Positions 42,755 to 51,472 of a stretch of DNA of 64,000 nucleotides are shown here, piece by piece (positions within the stretch are counted from its first letter, which is position 1; each line of letters opens with the position of its first letter). This DNA comes from CAVQJU01 sp963755195. GTDB lineage: Bacteria; Acidobacteriota; Vicinamibacteria; Vicinamibacterales; CAVVIG01. A program made the translations under genes and the position numbers. The DNA is taken from the NCBI GenBank assembly GCA_963755195.1, contig CAVWIZ010000002.1:868001-932000 (forward strand), in the 5' to 3' direction. Below the pieces are notes generated by a model. That model saw only the letters and a program-made list of their open reading frames with translations, searched no databases and was not told the origin of the DNA.

Positions 42755-43975
42755 ATGCGCCCTGCTGCCCGAGCAATCAGAGTTGTTCCCGTCGTAATCG
42801 TCGCACTCGTGGCCACCATCAGTGCGGCTGTCGGCCTCGGCTTCGTCGTTGCAATGGACGCTGCCCAGCAGCCGCAGGCGCCAGGACAATTGCGCCCGCG
42901 CCCGGCCGAGGGACGCGAACCGGAATTCCCGCCGCCCAGCATCCGGGAATACAAGCCGCGATCGACGCTGGTGGTGCCCCAGCATCCGGTCCCGCGGGCG
43001 AAGTTTGCCGTCGTGGACATTCACGGCCATCCGTTTGGCGGGCCGGACCCCGTGACGCCTGAGGCGTACGAGAAAGTCGTGAAGGCCATGGACGGCCAGA
43101 ACCTGCAACTGATGGTCAACGTCAGCGGCGCATCCGGCGATCGGCTGAAGCAGATGCTCGACTTGATCAAGGCCAGCCCGAGCCCCGACCGGATGGTGAT
43201 GTTCACCAATATCAACTTCCGCGATCCGATCGGCCCCGGGTTCGGCGCGCGAACGGCGAAGCAGATTGAAGACGACGTGCGGGCGGGAGCGAAGGGCCTG
43301 GGCGAAATCCCGAAGAACTTCGGGCTGACGGCGAAGAAGACCGATGGCACGCGCCTGAAGCTCGACGACCCGGAGCTCGATCCGATTTGGGAGGCGTGCG
43401 CGCGGCTGAAAATTCCGGTGCACATTCACACAGCCGACCCTGCTGAGTTTTTTCAGCCGATCGATTTCCACAACGAACGGTGGCTCGAGCTGGCGCTGTA
43501 CAAGGATCGCCGCTATGGGGATCGCTCGCGCTTTCCGTCGTTCGAAGAGCTGATGGGGGAGCGCGATCGGCTCTTTGCCCGGCATCCGAAGACGACGTTC
43601 ATCGTGGCGCACATGGGGTGGCATGCCAGCGATCTGGCGCGGCTCGGCGCGATGTTCGACCGGATGCCGAACCTGTATACCGAGGTCGGGGCCGTCCTGT
43701 ACGACATCGGCCGGCAGCCTCGGGCCGCGCACGAGTTCTTCCTGAAGTATCAGGATCGGATCCTCTTCGGCAAGGATGCGTACCAGCCGGACGAATATCC
43801 GTACTACTGGCGGGTGTTCGAGACGAGCGACGAGTATTTCGACTACTACCGCGACTACCACGCGTTCTGGAAGCTCTACGGTATCGGCCTGCCCGACGGC
43901 GTGTTGAAGAAGCTGTACTATCAGAACGCGATGAAGATCACGCCGGGCCTGCCCCATAAACGGTTTTCCTCCTGA
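42755..43975 (+). CDS. Exported amidohydrolase-2 family protein
   Basis: The 406-residue protein has an N-terminal signal or anchor helix (VVPVVIVALVATISAAVGLGFVVAM, residues 10-34). The TIM-barrel metal motifs are VVDIHGHPFGG, KIPVHIHTADPAEFF, FIVAHMGWHASDL and the Asp in ILFGKDAYQPDEYPYYW. This is the order of Amidohydro_2 (ACMSD-like) decarboxylases/hydrolases. The substrate is unknown. The ATG is 5 bases after the 3' end of RNase P RNA and its stop overlaps the start of the following epimerase gene. Confidence 0.85.
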   Translation: MRPAARAIRVVPVVIVALVATISAAVGLGFVVAMDAAQQPQAPGQLRPRPAEGREPEFPPPSIREYKPRSTLVVPQHPVPRAKFAVVDIHGHPFGGPDPVTPEAYEKVVKAMDGQNLQLMVNVSGASGDRLKQMLDLIKASPSPDRMVMFTNINFRDPIGPGFGARTAKQIEDDVRAGAKGLGEIPKNFGLTAKKTDGTRLKLDDPELDPIWEACARLKIPVHIHTADPAEFFQPIDFHNERWLELALYKDRRYGDRSRFPSFEELMGERDRLFARHPKTTFIVAHMGWHASDLARLGAMFDRMPNLYTEVGAVLYDIGRQPRAAHEFFLKYQDRILFGKDAYQPDEYPYYWRVFETSDEYFDYYRDYHAFWKLYGIGLPDGVLKKLYYQNAMKITPGLPHKRFSS

Positions 43976-44904
43976 TGGCGTCCTACCTCGTCACGGGCGG
44001 CGCGGGCTTCATCGGCTCGCATCTCGCGGAGGAACTGCTGCGCCGTGGACATCGCGTCCGCGTGGCCGACAGTCTGATTACCGGCAAGCGCGCCAACCTC
44101 GCCAGCATCAAGGCGGCGGAGTTTCTCGAAGGCGATCTGGCGGAGGAGTCGTTCGCCGAGACGGCGGCGGCCGGAATGGACTATGTGCTGCACCAGGCGG
44201 CGATTCCGTCCGTGCCGCGCAGCGTGAAGGATCCGGTGACCTCGAACCGGGCCAACATCACGGCCACGCTGAATACGCTGGTCGCGGCGAAGAAAGCGGG
44301 CGTCAAGCGCCTCGTCTACGCCGCCTCATCGTCGGCCTACGGCAACACGCCGACGCTGCCCAAGCGCGAAGACATGCCGTCGAACCCGCTGTCGCCGTAC
44401 GCGCTGCAGAAGTTCGTCGGTGAGCAGTACTGCCGTCTGTTCACGGAGCTCTATGGTTTCGAAACCGTGAGCATCCGGTACTTCAACGTGTTCGGACCGC
44501 GGCAGGATCCAGGGTCGCCGTACTCCGGCGTCATCTCCCAGTTCGCGACCGTGATGCCGGCGGGCCGGCAGCCGACGATCTACGGTGACGGCGAGCAGAC
44601 CCGCGATTTCACGTACATCGCCAACGTCGTGGACGGCGTGTTGCGGGCCTGCGACGCGCCAAAGGCCAGCGGTGAAGTCATCAACGTCGCGACCGGCGGC
44701 CGTATTTCGCTGAACGATCTGGTGCGCGTGCTGAACAAGCTCGTCGGGTCGAGCCTCGAGCCCATCTACAAGGAGCCGCGCGCGGGCGACGTCCGCGACT
44801 CGCAGGCCGACATCTCGAAAGCCAAGGCGCTGCTCGGCTACGTGCCCCTCGTGTCGTTCGAAGACGGCCTCAAGCTCACCCTCGACTGGTGCCGTTCGGC
44901 ATAG
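43975..44904 (+). CDS. Nucleotide-sugar epimerase (extended SDR, UDP-glucose 4-epimerase/WbpP-like)
   Basis: The 309-residue protein has YLVTGGAGFIGSHLAEELL (NAD binding) and LHQAAIPSVPRSVKDP, the SVPRSV insertion typical of UDP-HexNAc 4-epimerases such as WbpP/Gne. AASSSAYG and SPYALQKFVGEQY (Tyr-x3-Lys), FNVFGPRQDPGSPYSGVI and YGDGEQTRDFTYIANVV complete the fold. It interconverts Glc/Gal or GlcNAc/GalNAc UDP-sugars in the cytoplasm for surface polysaccharides. Its last 13 codons are repeated at 45364-45409, and copy 1 has acquired a stop (CRSA) where copy 2 reads on, a sign of recombination at this end. Confidence 0.88.
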   Translation: MASYLVTGGAGFIGSHLAEELLRRGHRVRVADSLITGKRANLASIKAAEFLEGDLAEESFAETAAAGMDYVLHQAAIPSVPRSVKDPVTSNRANITATLNTLVAAKKAGVKRLVYAASSSAYGNTPTLPKREDMPSNPLSPYALQKFVGEQYCRLFTELYGFETVSIRYFNVFGPRQDPGSPYSGVISQFATVMPAGRQPTIYGDGEQTRDFTYIANVVDGVLRACDAPKASGEVINVATGGRISLNDLVRVLNKLVGSSLEPIYKEPRAGDVRDSQADISKAKALLGYVPLVSFEDGLKLTLDWCRSA

Positions 44905-44911
44905 CGAGAGC
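44866..44911. repeat. Direct repeat copy 1: end of the epimerase gene
   Basis: The 46 bases from GGCCTCAAGCTCACC to GCGAGAGC are 42/46 identical to 45364-45409. The copies bracket 452 bases that hold a small ORF and a decayed nucleotidyltransferase. Confidence 0.8.
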
Positions 44912-44924
44912 TGGTCCGAGACCC

Positions 44925-45122
44925 ATGCCGCCTGAGCTGCAGCGAGTCGTGCGCCTCACCTTCGTGGCCGATGAAGAGCGGGCGCGACCAGCGCTACGCT
45001 ACTGGTTATCGCGGCCGCCGGCAGAGCGCGTGGCGGCGGTCGAATACCTGCGGAGACAGATCGATGGAGCTCGCGCCCGACTTCGACGAGTTTATCGGGT
45101 CGTTGACTGCCCATGGGGTTGA
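44925..45122 (+). CDS. Small protein preceding nucleotidyltransferase relic
   Basis: 65 residues (MPPELQRVVRLTFVADEE, then RYWLSRPPAERVAAVEYLRRQ and RLRRVYRVVD). The YWLSRPPAERVAAVE...LRRQ pattern is typical of small proteins encoded just before MNT/AbiEii-like nucleotidyltransferase genes, thought to be antitoxin-like partners. It overlaps the relic below by 59 bases. It looks intact, but with its partner broken it may be decaying. Role is inferred from arrangement. Confidence 0.6.
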   Translation: MPPELQRVVRLTFVADEERARPALRYWLSRPPAERVAAVEYLRRQIDGARARLRRVYRVVDCPWG

Positions 45123-45363
45123 GTTCGTCGTCGTTGGCGCGTATGCGCTCGCCTTCCATCCCGCTCGTGCAGATCCACGTGATGAGCGCCATCAGCGGGG
45201 TCGAGTGGGACGAGGCGTGGTCGGATCGCGTCGAAGGATCTCTTGGCAGCAACCAGAGTTTCAATTCCTGGGCCGTGAAACGTTCCTGCGCAACAAGCGG
45301 GCCGCCGGTCGTCCCAAGGACCTCGCGGATATCGACGCGCTCGATCCAGGTCGCGACACATAA
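45064..45363 (+). pseudogene. Relic of an AbiEii/MNT-like nucleotidyltransferase gene
   Basis: The start MELAPDFDEFIGSLTAHG with EFVVVGAYALAFH and the end FLGRETFLRNKRAAGRPKDLADIDALD match the two ends of a small nucleotidyltransferase family. The central part carrying the catalytic GS and DxD residues is missing. In another frame the middle reads IHVMSAISGVEWDEAWSDRVEG, so the gene has an internal deletion plus a compensating shift. Non-functional as an enzyme. Confidence 0.7.
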
Positions 45364-45409
45364 GGCCTCAAGCTCACCCTCGACTGGTGCCGCGCGGCGC
45401 AGCGAGAGC
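45364..45409. repeat. Direct repeat copy 2 of the epimerase 3' end
   Basis: It reads GLKLTLDWCRAAQRE in frame, which may be closer to the ancestral epimerase C-terminus than copy 1. Immediately followed by the toxin-antitoxin pair. Confidence 0.8.
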
Positions 45410-45437
45410 CACTTTCCTCGTGCAATGCAGCGTGGTA

Positions 45438-45457
45438 TGTTCGTAAATGTATTCGTA
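45438..45457 (+). promoter_or_regulatory. Direct-repeat operator before the RHH antitoxin gene
   Basis: TGTTCGTA (45438-45445) and TATTCGTA (45450-45457) are 12 bases apart centre to centre, one turn on the same face. They run into the ATG at 45457. The layout is typical of ribbon-helix-helix autorepressor sites in TA operons. Confidence 0.5.
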
Positions 45458-45705
45458 TGCCGACGACTGTTCACATCCCCGTCCACCTGCTGAAATCAGT
45501 CGATCGTCGCGCCAAAGCCCTGGGTGTCAGCCGCAATCGCCTCATCATCAGGGCGCTGGAGCGAGCGGTTAGCGAGCGCGCCGGCTGGGCGCCCGAGTTT
45601 CTCGAACAACTGCGGAAGGTGGACGTCGAGACGGTCGCAGCCGTCGATGACCTGCTCACCAGTGTCAGACGGGCGCGGCGATCCAAGCCACCCCGCGATC
45701 TGTGA
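45457..45705 (+). CDS. Ribbon-helix-helix antitoxin
   Basis: 82 residues: TTVHIPVHLLKSVDRRAKAL is the RHH strand-helix, followed by GVSRNRLIIRALERAV, the second helix. The C-terminal half (EFLEQLRKVDVETVAAVDDL) is acidic and likely binds the toxin. Stop overlaps the PIN gene start (GTGA). Confidence 0.85.
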   Translation: MPTTVHIPVHLLKSVDRRAKALGVSRNRLIIRALERAVSERAGWAPEFLEQLRKVDVETVAAVDDLLTSVRRARRSKPPRDL

Positions 45706-46109
45706 CTTACGTTCTCGACACCAACGCCGTCTCGGCGCTCATGAAAGGCGGTGCCGCAGTGGTCGAACGGCTGGCGGCCCATGTGCCCACCGACGTCGCG
45801 ATTCCGCAGCCAGTGATCGCAGAGATCGCATTCGGGTCGATCGCTTGCCACGCTGCGAGGCGCAGAAGCGTGCTGCAGTCCCGTTTCGATCTGCTTTGCT
45901 CTGAACTTCCTCGTGCCGAATGGACCGATGCCGTGAGCCATGCGTACGGCCGTATTAAGGCCGCCCTTGAACGCCGCGGCACACGCATCGAGGACTTCGA
46001 CGCCGCAATCGCCGCTCATGCTGTTGCAGTTGGTGCGACGCTCGTCACCGCAGACCTCGATCACATGACGCGCGTGCCGGGCCTTCACGTTGAAGACTGG
46101 AATCGATGA
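45702..46109 (+). CDS. PIN-domain toxin (VapC-like, FitB type)
   Basis: 135 residues from GTG: TYVLDTNAVSALMKG (first Asp, Asn), PQPVIAEIAFGSIA (Glu), then RIEDFDAAIAAHAVAVGATLVTADLDH, with the remaining acidic residues of the PIN active site. It would cleave RNA when freed from the RHH antitoxin. A separate family from the vapC at 11655: the antitoxin class differs (RHH here). It sits just past the duplicated epimerase end, a typical landing place for mobile cassettes. Confidence 0.9.
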   Translation: MTYVLDTNAVSALMKGGAAVVERLAAHVPTDVAIPQPVIAEIAFGSIACHAARRRSVLQSRFDLLCSELPRAEWTDAVSHAYGRIKAALERRGTRIEDFDAAIAAHAVAVGATLVTADLDHMTRVPGLHVEDWNR

Positions 46110-46127
46110 CAGTGCAGGAGCCAATAG

Positions 46128-47576
46128 CTATTTCGCCGGCGGTGGACCTGGGTTGTCGGCCTTGCGGCTCGTCGGCGGCGTGCCGATATGGTCCGCCAGC
46201 TGCGAGCCCGTGAAATTGCTCGTCGCGCTTTCGTCCAGCTCCGGCAGCATCGTCGCATTCCAGTCGAGCCATTTCGCGACGAGCGTGTCGTAGACGTCCT
46301 TGCGGCGTTCCTTCAGGTTCGCACGCTCCAGCGGATCCTCGACGACATTGAAGAGGAACGTGTTGTCGAGGATTTTCAGGAACTTCATGTCGCCGTCGCG
46401 GATCGCGCGCTGCGCGTTGGCCTTGTAGCGCCAGAATAGCGTGCGCGAGACGAGGGGCGCCGCCCCGGTGAGCATCGGCAGCAGGTTGATGCCGTCGGGC
46501 GGCAGAGCCGGGTCTGGCGCGGCGCCCGCCGCAGCCAGGAGCGTTGGCATCCAGTCCATGCTGATCGACACCTGATCGCTCGTGCGGCCCTGCGGGATCC
46601 GCGCCGGCCACGAGATGATGGACGGGATGCGTAATCCGCCTTCGAGCAGCTCGGTCTTGCGTCCGGAAAACGGCCATGTGTTCGCAAACCGCTCGCCGCC
46701 GTTGTCGCTCGTGAAGATGACGATGGTGTTGCGCGTCAGGCCGCGGGCGTCGAGGGTGTTGAGGACGCGGCCGATCTGCGCATCCATGGCTTCGATCATC
46801 TTCTGGTAGGTCTTCTGCGTGCCGCCGTCGTAGGACGCGAGGCCGCGCCCGAGCACGCGGAGGCGTTCCGACTCGGCTTCGTCGCCGGGCGCTTCCCACG
46901 GCCAATGCGGCGCGTTGAAGTGGAGGCTCAGGAAGAACGGGTCGCGGGCTTTGGCGTACCCGTTGATCACGTCCACGGCGCGGTTACCGAAGAGCTCCGT
47001 CAGGTACCCCATCTGGTGCACCTGCACATCGTCGTCCCACAGATCCTTGTTGGGGCCGGGGCCGGGCGTGTGGCGGTAGTAGTCGAGGCCGCCGCCGCGG
47101 AAGCCGTAGAAGTGGTCGTAGCCGCTTTTGAGCGGACCGAAGTTCGGAAGCTGGCCGAGGTGCCACTTGCCAATCAGCGTGGTGCCGTAGCCCTTCGCTT
47201 TCAGAATCGACGGCAGCGTCGGGTGTTCCGGCGGCAGGCCGATGACGTTGCCGCCGAGCGGTTCTTCGAGGCCGAGCCGGAGGCGGTACTGGTAGCGGCC
47301 CGTGATGAGCCCCGTGCGCGTGGCCGAGCAGACGGCCGAGTTCGCGTAGCCCTGGAGAAGGCGCACGCCTTTGGCGGCGATGCGGTCGATGTTCGGCGTC
47401 TTGATGTCCGGCCGGCCGTAGCACGCGACGTCGGCATAGCCCAGGTCGTCGGCCATGATGAACACGATATTGGGCGGCGCCGGTCGCGCCTGGCCGAAAA
47501 CGTCGTCCACGCCGGCGACAAGCGCCAGCGATCCAAGGGCGGTGGTTCGGAGCACGTCGCGGCGCGTATGCGGCAT
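46128..47576 (-). CDS. Exported sulfatase (type I, formylglycine-dependent)
   Basis: 482 residues from ATG 47576 (PHTRRDVLRTTALGSLALVAG, a probable Tat signal). PNIVFIMADDLGYADVACYG supplies metal Asp residues; the modification motif is VCSATRTGLITG (C-x-A-x-R). LIGKWHLGQLPNFGPL (Lys-x-His) and FTSDNGGERFANTWP follow. The order is that of arylsulfatase A-like enzymes. It would need the FGE encoded at 18312-19482 or another elsewhere. An apparent 233-codon N-terminal extension is the shadow of the permease gene and is rejected. It is convergent with the PIN toxin gene. Confidence 0.9.
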   Translation of the reverse strand: MPHTRRDVLRTTALGSLALVAGVDDVFGQARPAPPNIVFIMADDLGYADVACYGRPDIKTPNIDRIAAKGVRLLQGYANSAVCSATRTGLITGRYQYRLRLGLEEPLGGNVIGLPPEHPTLPSILKAKGYGTTLIGKWHLGQLPNFGPLKSGYDHFYGFRGGGLDYYRHTPGPGPNKDLWDDDVQVHQMGYLTELFGNRAVDVINGYAKARDPFFLSLHFNAPHWPWEAPGDEAESERLRVLGRGLASYDGGTQKTYQKMIEAMDAQIGRVLNTLDARGLTRNTIVIFTSDNGGERFANTWPFSGRKTELLEGGLRIPSIISWPARIPQGRTSDQVSISMDWMPTLLAAAGAAPDPALPPDGINLLPMLTGAAPLVSRTLFWRYKANAQRAIRDGDMKFLKILDNTFLFNVVEDPLERANLKERRKDVYDTLVAKWLDWNATMLPELDESATSNFTGSQLADHIGTPPTSRKADNPGPPPAK

Positions 47577-47593
47577 GCCGGAAAGTATACGGC

Positions 47594-48841
47594 CTATTCG
47601 TACCGCATCGCGTCCACGGGCGAGAGTCGTGCGGCCTTGAGCGCGGGGTAGACGCCGAAGATCAGGCCGATGGCCACGGCGGCGCTCATGCTGATCGTCA
47701 CGGACTGCCAGGTGATGACGGCAAAGAACGGCGCTGACGCCTGCCAACGAATGATCGCGGTCGCGCCAAGCGCGGTGGCGCCTCCGACCACGGCGCCGAT
47801 GATGGCGCCGGCGAGCGAGATGGTGACCGACTCGGCCAGGAACTGGATGATGATGTCGCGGCGTCTGGCGCCGGTGGCCTTGCGGAGGCCGATCTCGCGG
47901 GTGCGCTCGACGACCGAGGCGAGAAGGACGTTCATGATGCCGATGCCGCCGACGACCAGCGAGATGGCGGTGAAGGCGCCCATCAGCAGCTTGAGGATCA
48001 GCATCCCTTGATTCAACTGCCTGAGCCGCTCGATGCCGGTGCTGTTGATCGAAATCTGAGGCGCGGCGCGCCATTGCGGGTTGGTGGCGTCGGCCCAGGC
48101 TTCGACCTGCGCCTGGACGGAGAGGACGTCTTCCATGCGCGGCGCTCTCACGAGGATGTTGCGCGGGCGGAGCGATGACGAGGGCAGGATGGCGCGTGGA
48201 GCGCCTGGAAGCGGGACGGTGACCGCGAAGTTCCGCTCGTTCGGATACGCGTCGTAGACGCCGACAATCGTCCACTGTCGCCCCTGCAGCAGGAGCGGGG
48301 TGGTGAGGAGGTTCGCGAGCGAACGACCTCCCGTGGCGAGCTCACGGGCGAGCTTGTTCGAGACGACGGCCACGGCTGCATCGGCGGTCATCTCAGCCTC
48401 TGTCAGAAATCGTCCGTGAAGAATCGCGATGCCGCCGAGCACCGCGTCCGGCGACCCGTACACGCCGGTGACCGATGCGGCGCGCGGCGGACCGGCGGCC
48501 GTCGTGACAAACGTCCCGGTGCCTTCAGTGGTCATCGCGACCGTGGCGCCCCGCATGACCCGCCCCGACAACGCGCGTGCATCGTCGATGCTGAAGATGG
48601 GGAACGTGGCGCGTGGGATGGAGAGGCCGTCCACGATGTCCGCGGTCTTTGGCGTGACGGCCACGGCCTGCACGCCTCGCAGCTCGAGCTGCTTGCGCGC
48701 GAAGGTCTGGGCGCCGTCGCTGAGCGACAGGACGCCGACGAGCGAGGCCGCGCCCATGACGATGCCGAGCGTGGAGAGGAGCGTGCGCACCGGGTTGGCG
48801 CGCAGCGTCTGGATCCCGATGTGGACCGACGGCAGGAGCAT
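47594..48841 (-). CDS. MacB/FtsX-type ABC transporter permease
   Basis: The 415-residue protein has an N-terminal helix (RTLLSTLGIVMGAASLVGVLSLSDG) and a periplasmic MacB_PCD domain (about 45-260). Three C-terminal helices follow, with MGAFTAISLVVGGIGIMNVLL, VVERTREIGLRKATGARRRDI and IGLIFGVYPALKAARLSPVDAMRYE. MacB permeases work with an ATPase and a periplasmic adaptor to move peptides, toxins or lipoproteins. No ATPase gene is adjacent. Divergent from the ADOP gene, with 65 bases between. Confidence 0.9.
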   Translation of the reverse strand: MLLPSVHIGIQTLRANPVRTLLSTLGIVMGAASLVGVLSLSDGAQTFARKQLELRGVQAVAVTPKTADIVDGLSIPRATFPIFSIDDARALSGRVMRGATVAMTTEGTGTFVTTAAGPPRAASVTGVYGSPDAVLGGIAILHGRFLTEAEMTADAAVAVVSNKLARELATGGRSLANLLTTPLLLQGRQWTIVGVYDAYPNERNFAVTVPLPGAPRAILPSSSLRPRNILVRAPRMEDVLSVQAQVEAWADATNPQWRAAPQISINSTGIERLRQLNQGMLILKLLMGAFTAISLVVGGIGIMNVLLASVVERTREIGLRKATGARRRDIIIQFLAESVTISLAGAIIGAVVGGATALGATAIIRWQASAPFFAVITWQSVTISMSAAVAIGLIFGVYPALKAARLSPVDAMRYE

Positions 48842-48906
48842 TGAGGGTCTCGTCTTGAGACGAGCGATGCCGCCCGCTTGTTCACTTTTTCGGGTAGATT
48901 GTGCCG

Positions 48907-51330
48907 ATGCCTGCCGTATTGCCGCCTGATCTGGTGTTCGCCGCGCGTCTGCTCCGCAGGAGCCCCGGTTTCACGCTCGTCGCCGCAGGCTCGCTCGCGC
49001 TGGCGATTGGGGCGAACACGACGATCTTTTCCGTCGCGAAACAACTGCTGTTCGAGCGGCTTGACGTTCCCGACGCCGCCGACCTGCGTCTGCTCGCGTC
49101 GACGGATGCCAACTTTCTCGTATCCCGATCTACGAGCAGTTGCGCGCGCAGAATCAGGTGCTCGGTGATCTGCTGGCGTTTCATGCGACGGCGGTGAATG
49201 CCACGGTCGGCGACAACGCGGAGCGCGTGCTCGCGCACGAGGTGTCGGGGAACTACTACGCCGTTCTCGGCGTGCAGCCGCAGCTCGGCCGCGCGATTCG
49301 TCCGATCGACGACACCGCGGGCAGCGAGCCAGTGGTCGTGATCAGCGACGAGTTCTGGGAACGCGAATTCGCCAGGTCGCCGGCCGTGCTCGGACAGTCG
49401 ATCAAACTCAACGATGTTCCGGTCACGATCGTCGGCGTGAATCCAAAGGGCTTTACAGGAGCCGCGAGCACGCTGCCATCGCAAACGCCGGCGGTGATCG
49501 TCGCACTGGCGAAGGCGACGCTCGTGACGCCGTCTTCCGACGGCCGGAATTGGCTGGCGGACCCGACGTCGCGGTCCGTGAACATCCTGGCGCGCACGAA
49601 ACCGGGCGTGAGCGACAGCGCGGCGCAGGCGGCGCTCGACACCCAGTTCTCCACCATCGTTCGTGCCACGCTCCCCATCCACGCCGGCGACGTCGTGCCG
49701 AGGCTGACGCTGCGCGACGGCAGCCGCGGCCTTTTCGCGCAGCAACAGGTCTTCGCCACCCCCATATCGGTGCTGATGATGTTTCTCGGTCTCGTCCTTC
49801 TTCTCGCCTGCGCCAACATCGCCACGCTGATGCTCGCGCGCGGAGCGCGGCGGCAGCGCGAGATGAGCGTGCGCCTCGCGCTCGGCGCCGGACGCGCACG
49901 CATCCTGCGGCAGATGCTGGTCGAGAGCCTGCTGCTCGCGGCAATCGGCGGCGCCTCCGGGCTGGCGCTCGCGTACGTCGGACGCGGCGCCATCGCGCGG
50001 TTTACCCCGCACTTCGACTGGCAGGTTTTCGGGTTCACCGCGCTCGATCTCGATCGTCACGGGCGTGCTGTTCGGCCTCGCGCCCGCGCTCGCGGCCATG
50101 CGCGCGGAGATCGCCGACGGCGTCAAAGGCAGTGGCGCTCATCGGGAAGTCCGTCGTCGGATTTCAGATCGCGCTGGCCACGCTCCTCGTCATCGGCGCC
50201 GGGCTCTTCATCCGGTCGCTCGCCGGACTCACCGCCGTCAATCCCGGATTCCGCACGGACCATCTGCTGCTCGCGCAAATCGTCCTGCCGCAGAATCGCT
50301 ACCCCGCCGGCGCGAACGTCGCGTTCCACGAGCGCATGGAGCAGGCGATCGCGAACATTCCGGGCGTCGCCTCCGTGTCTGCGCGCCGAGGTCCCGTATC
50401 TGTCGGGCGACCATCTGCAAACGAGCGTCCTGCCGCAGGGCGAAGCGGTTGACGCGGGTAAAAACCAGACCGAACCCTACAACGCCGTCGGCGTTCACTT
50501 CTTCGAGACGCTCGGCATCCCGATCGTCGCCGGACGAGCATTCGACGTCCACGACACCGCGACGTCGCCGAAAGTGGCGGTCATCAACCAGCGTCTCGCC
50601 GCGGCACGATTTCCCAATCAGAATCCGATCGGGAAGCGAGTCTCGGTCGGCGTGTACGCCGGCTACGGCGACGTCCTGACGACAGGCCCGCTCGAAATCG
50701 TCGGCGTCTGCGGCGACACGCTGTACGGCGATCTGCACGAAGCGCCGTCTCCGCAGTTGTTTATTCCGTACGTGCAGCAAACGCAAGTACGGCGTCTGAC
50801 GTATCAGATTCGCACGCAGACGAAGCCGGAGACGATCGTGCCGGCATTGCGGCGGGTCGTGCACGCGGCCGATCCCGCACTGCCACTGGTGAACGTTCGG
50901 ACGCAGCAGGACCAGATCGATTCGGACCTCGCGGACGAACGGCTGCTCGTGTCGCTCACGTCGGCCTTCGGGCTCCTCGCGCTGGTGCTGGCATCGGTTG
51001 GGATTTACGGCGTGATGGCGTACTCGGTCGCGCAGCGCACCAAGGAGATCGGCATCCGAATGGCGCTTGGCGCGATCCCGCGGCAAATTCTGGCGATGGT
51101 GCTTCGCGAAGCCTCGTCGTTGTCGGCGGCAGCGATCGCGCTCGGCGTGGGCGCGTCATCGCTCGTCACACGGTTCGTGAAGTCGATGCTCTTCGGCATC
51201 GCTCCATCGGATCCGGCCACGGTGTGGGGCGCAGCAGTGCTGTTGACTGATCGTCGCCTTGGGCGCAAGCTGGATTCCGGCGCGGCGTGCGGCGAGCGTG
51301 CAGCCGATGGAGGCGCTCCGACGGAACTGA
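48907..51330 (+). CDS. ADOP-type double FtsX permease (at least five frameshifts)
   Basis: Segments in changing frames add up to one long permease: FAARLLRRSPGFTLVAAGS and SLALAIGANTTIFSVAKQLL, then IYEQLRAQNQVLGDLLAFH. Next come MFLGLVLLLACANIATLML, REMSVRLALGAGRARILRQM, IGKSVVGFQIALATLLVIGA, SVGIYGVMAYSVAQRTKEIG and VALGASWIPARRAASVQPME before the TGA at 51328. Breaks fall near 49125, 50040, 50130, 50385 and 51245. This is the acidobacterial duplicated orphan permease family (MacB_PCD-FtsX twice, no ATPase domain), about 807 residues. The number of indels is higher than in other genes here, so either local read quality was poor or this copy is really decaying. Confidence 0.75.
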
Positions 51331-51472
51331 GAAGTCACGATCACTTGTAGAGGTCCAACATATACGTCTTCTTATCGACGAACTGATACGGCCGTTCAGG
51401 CAGCCGAGGCCCAACGAGGTGACGCGTGGTCTGCGCGTTGGGAGGTGTGCCCAACGATTACGCCGGCTATCC

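Noticed and set aside
47577..48275. N-terminal extension of the second sulfatase
   Set aside because: It is out-of-frame reading through the MacB permease; the Tat-like MPHTRRDVL start at 47576 is a proper beginning.
51400..51460. Integron attC-like site (GCCCAAC ... GTTGGG) past the ADOP gene
   Set aside because: The two halves are too close, the last base does not fit GTTRRRY and there is no integrase or cassette array.
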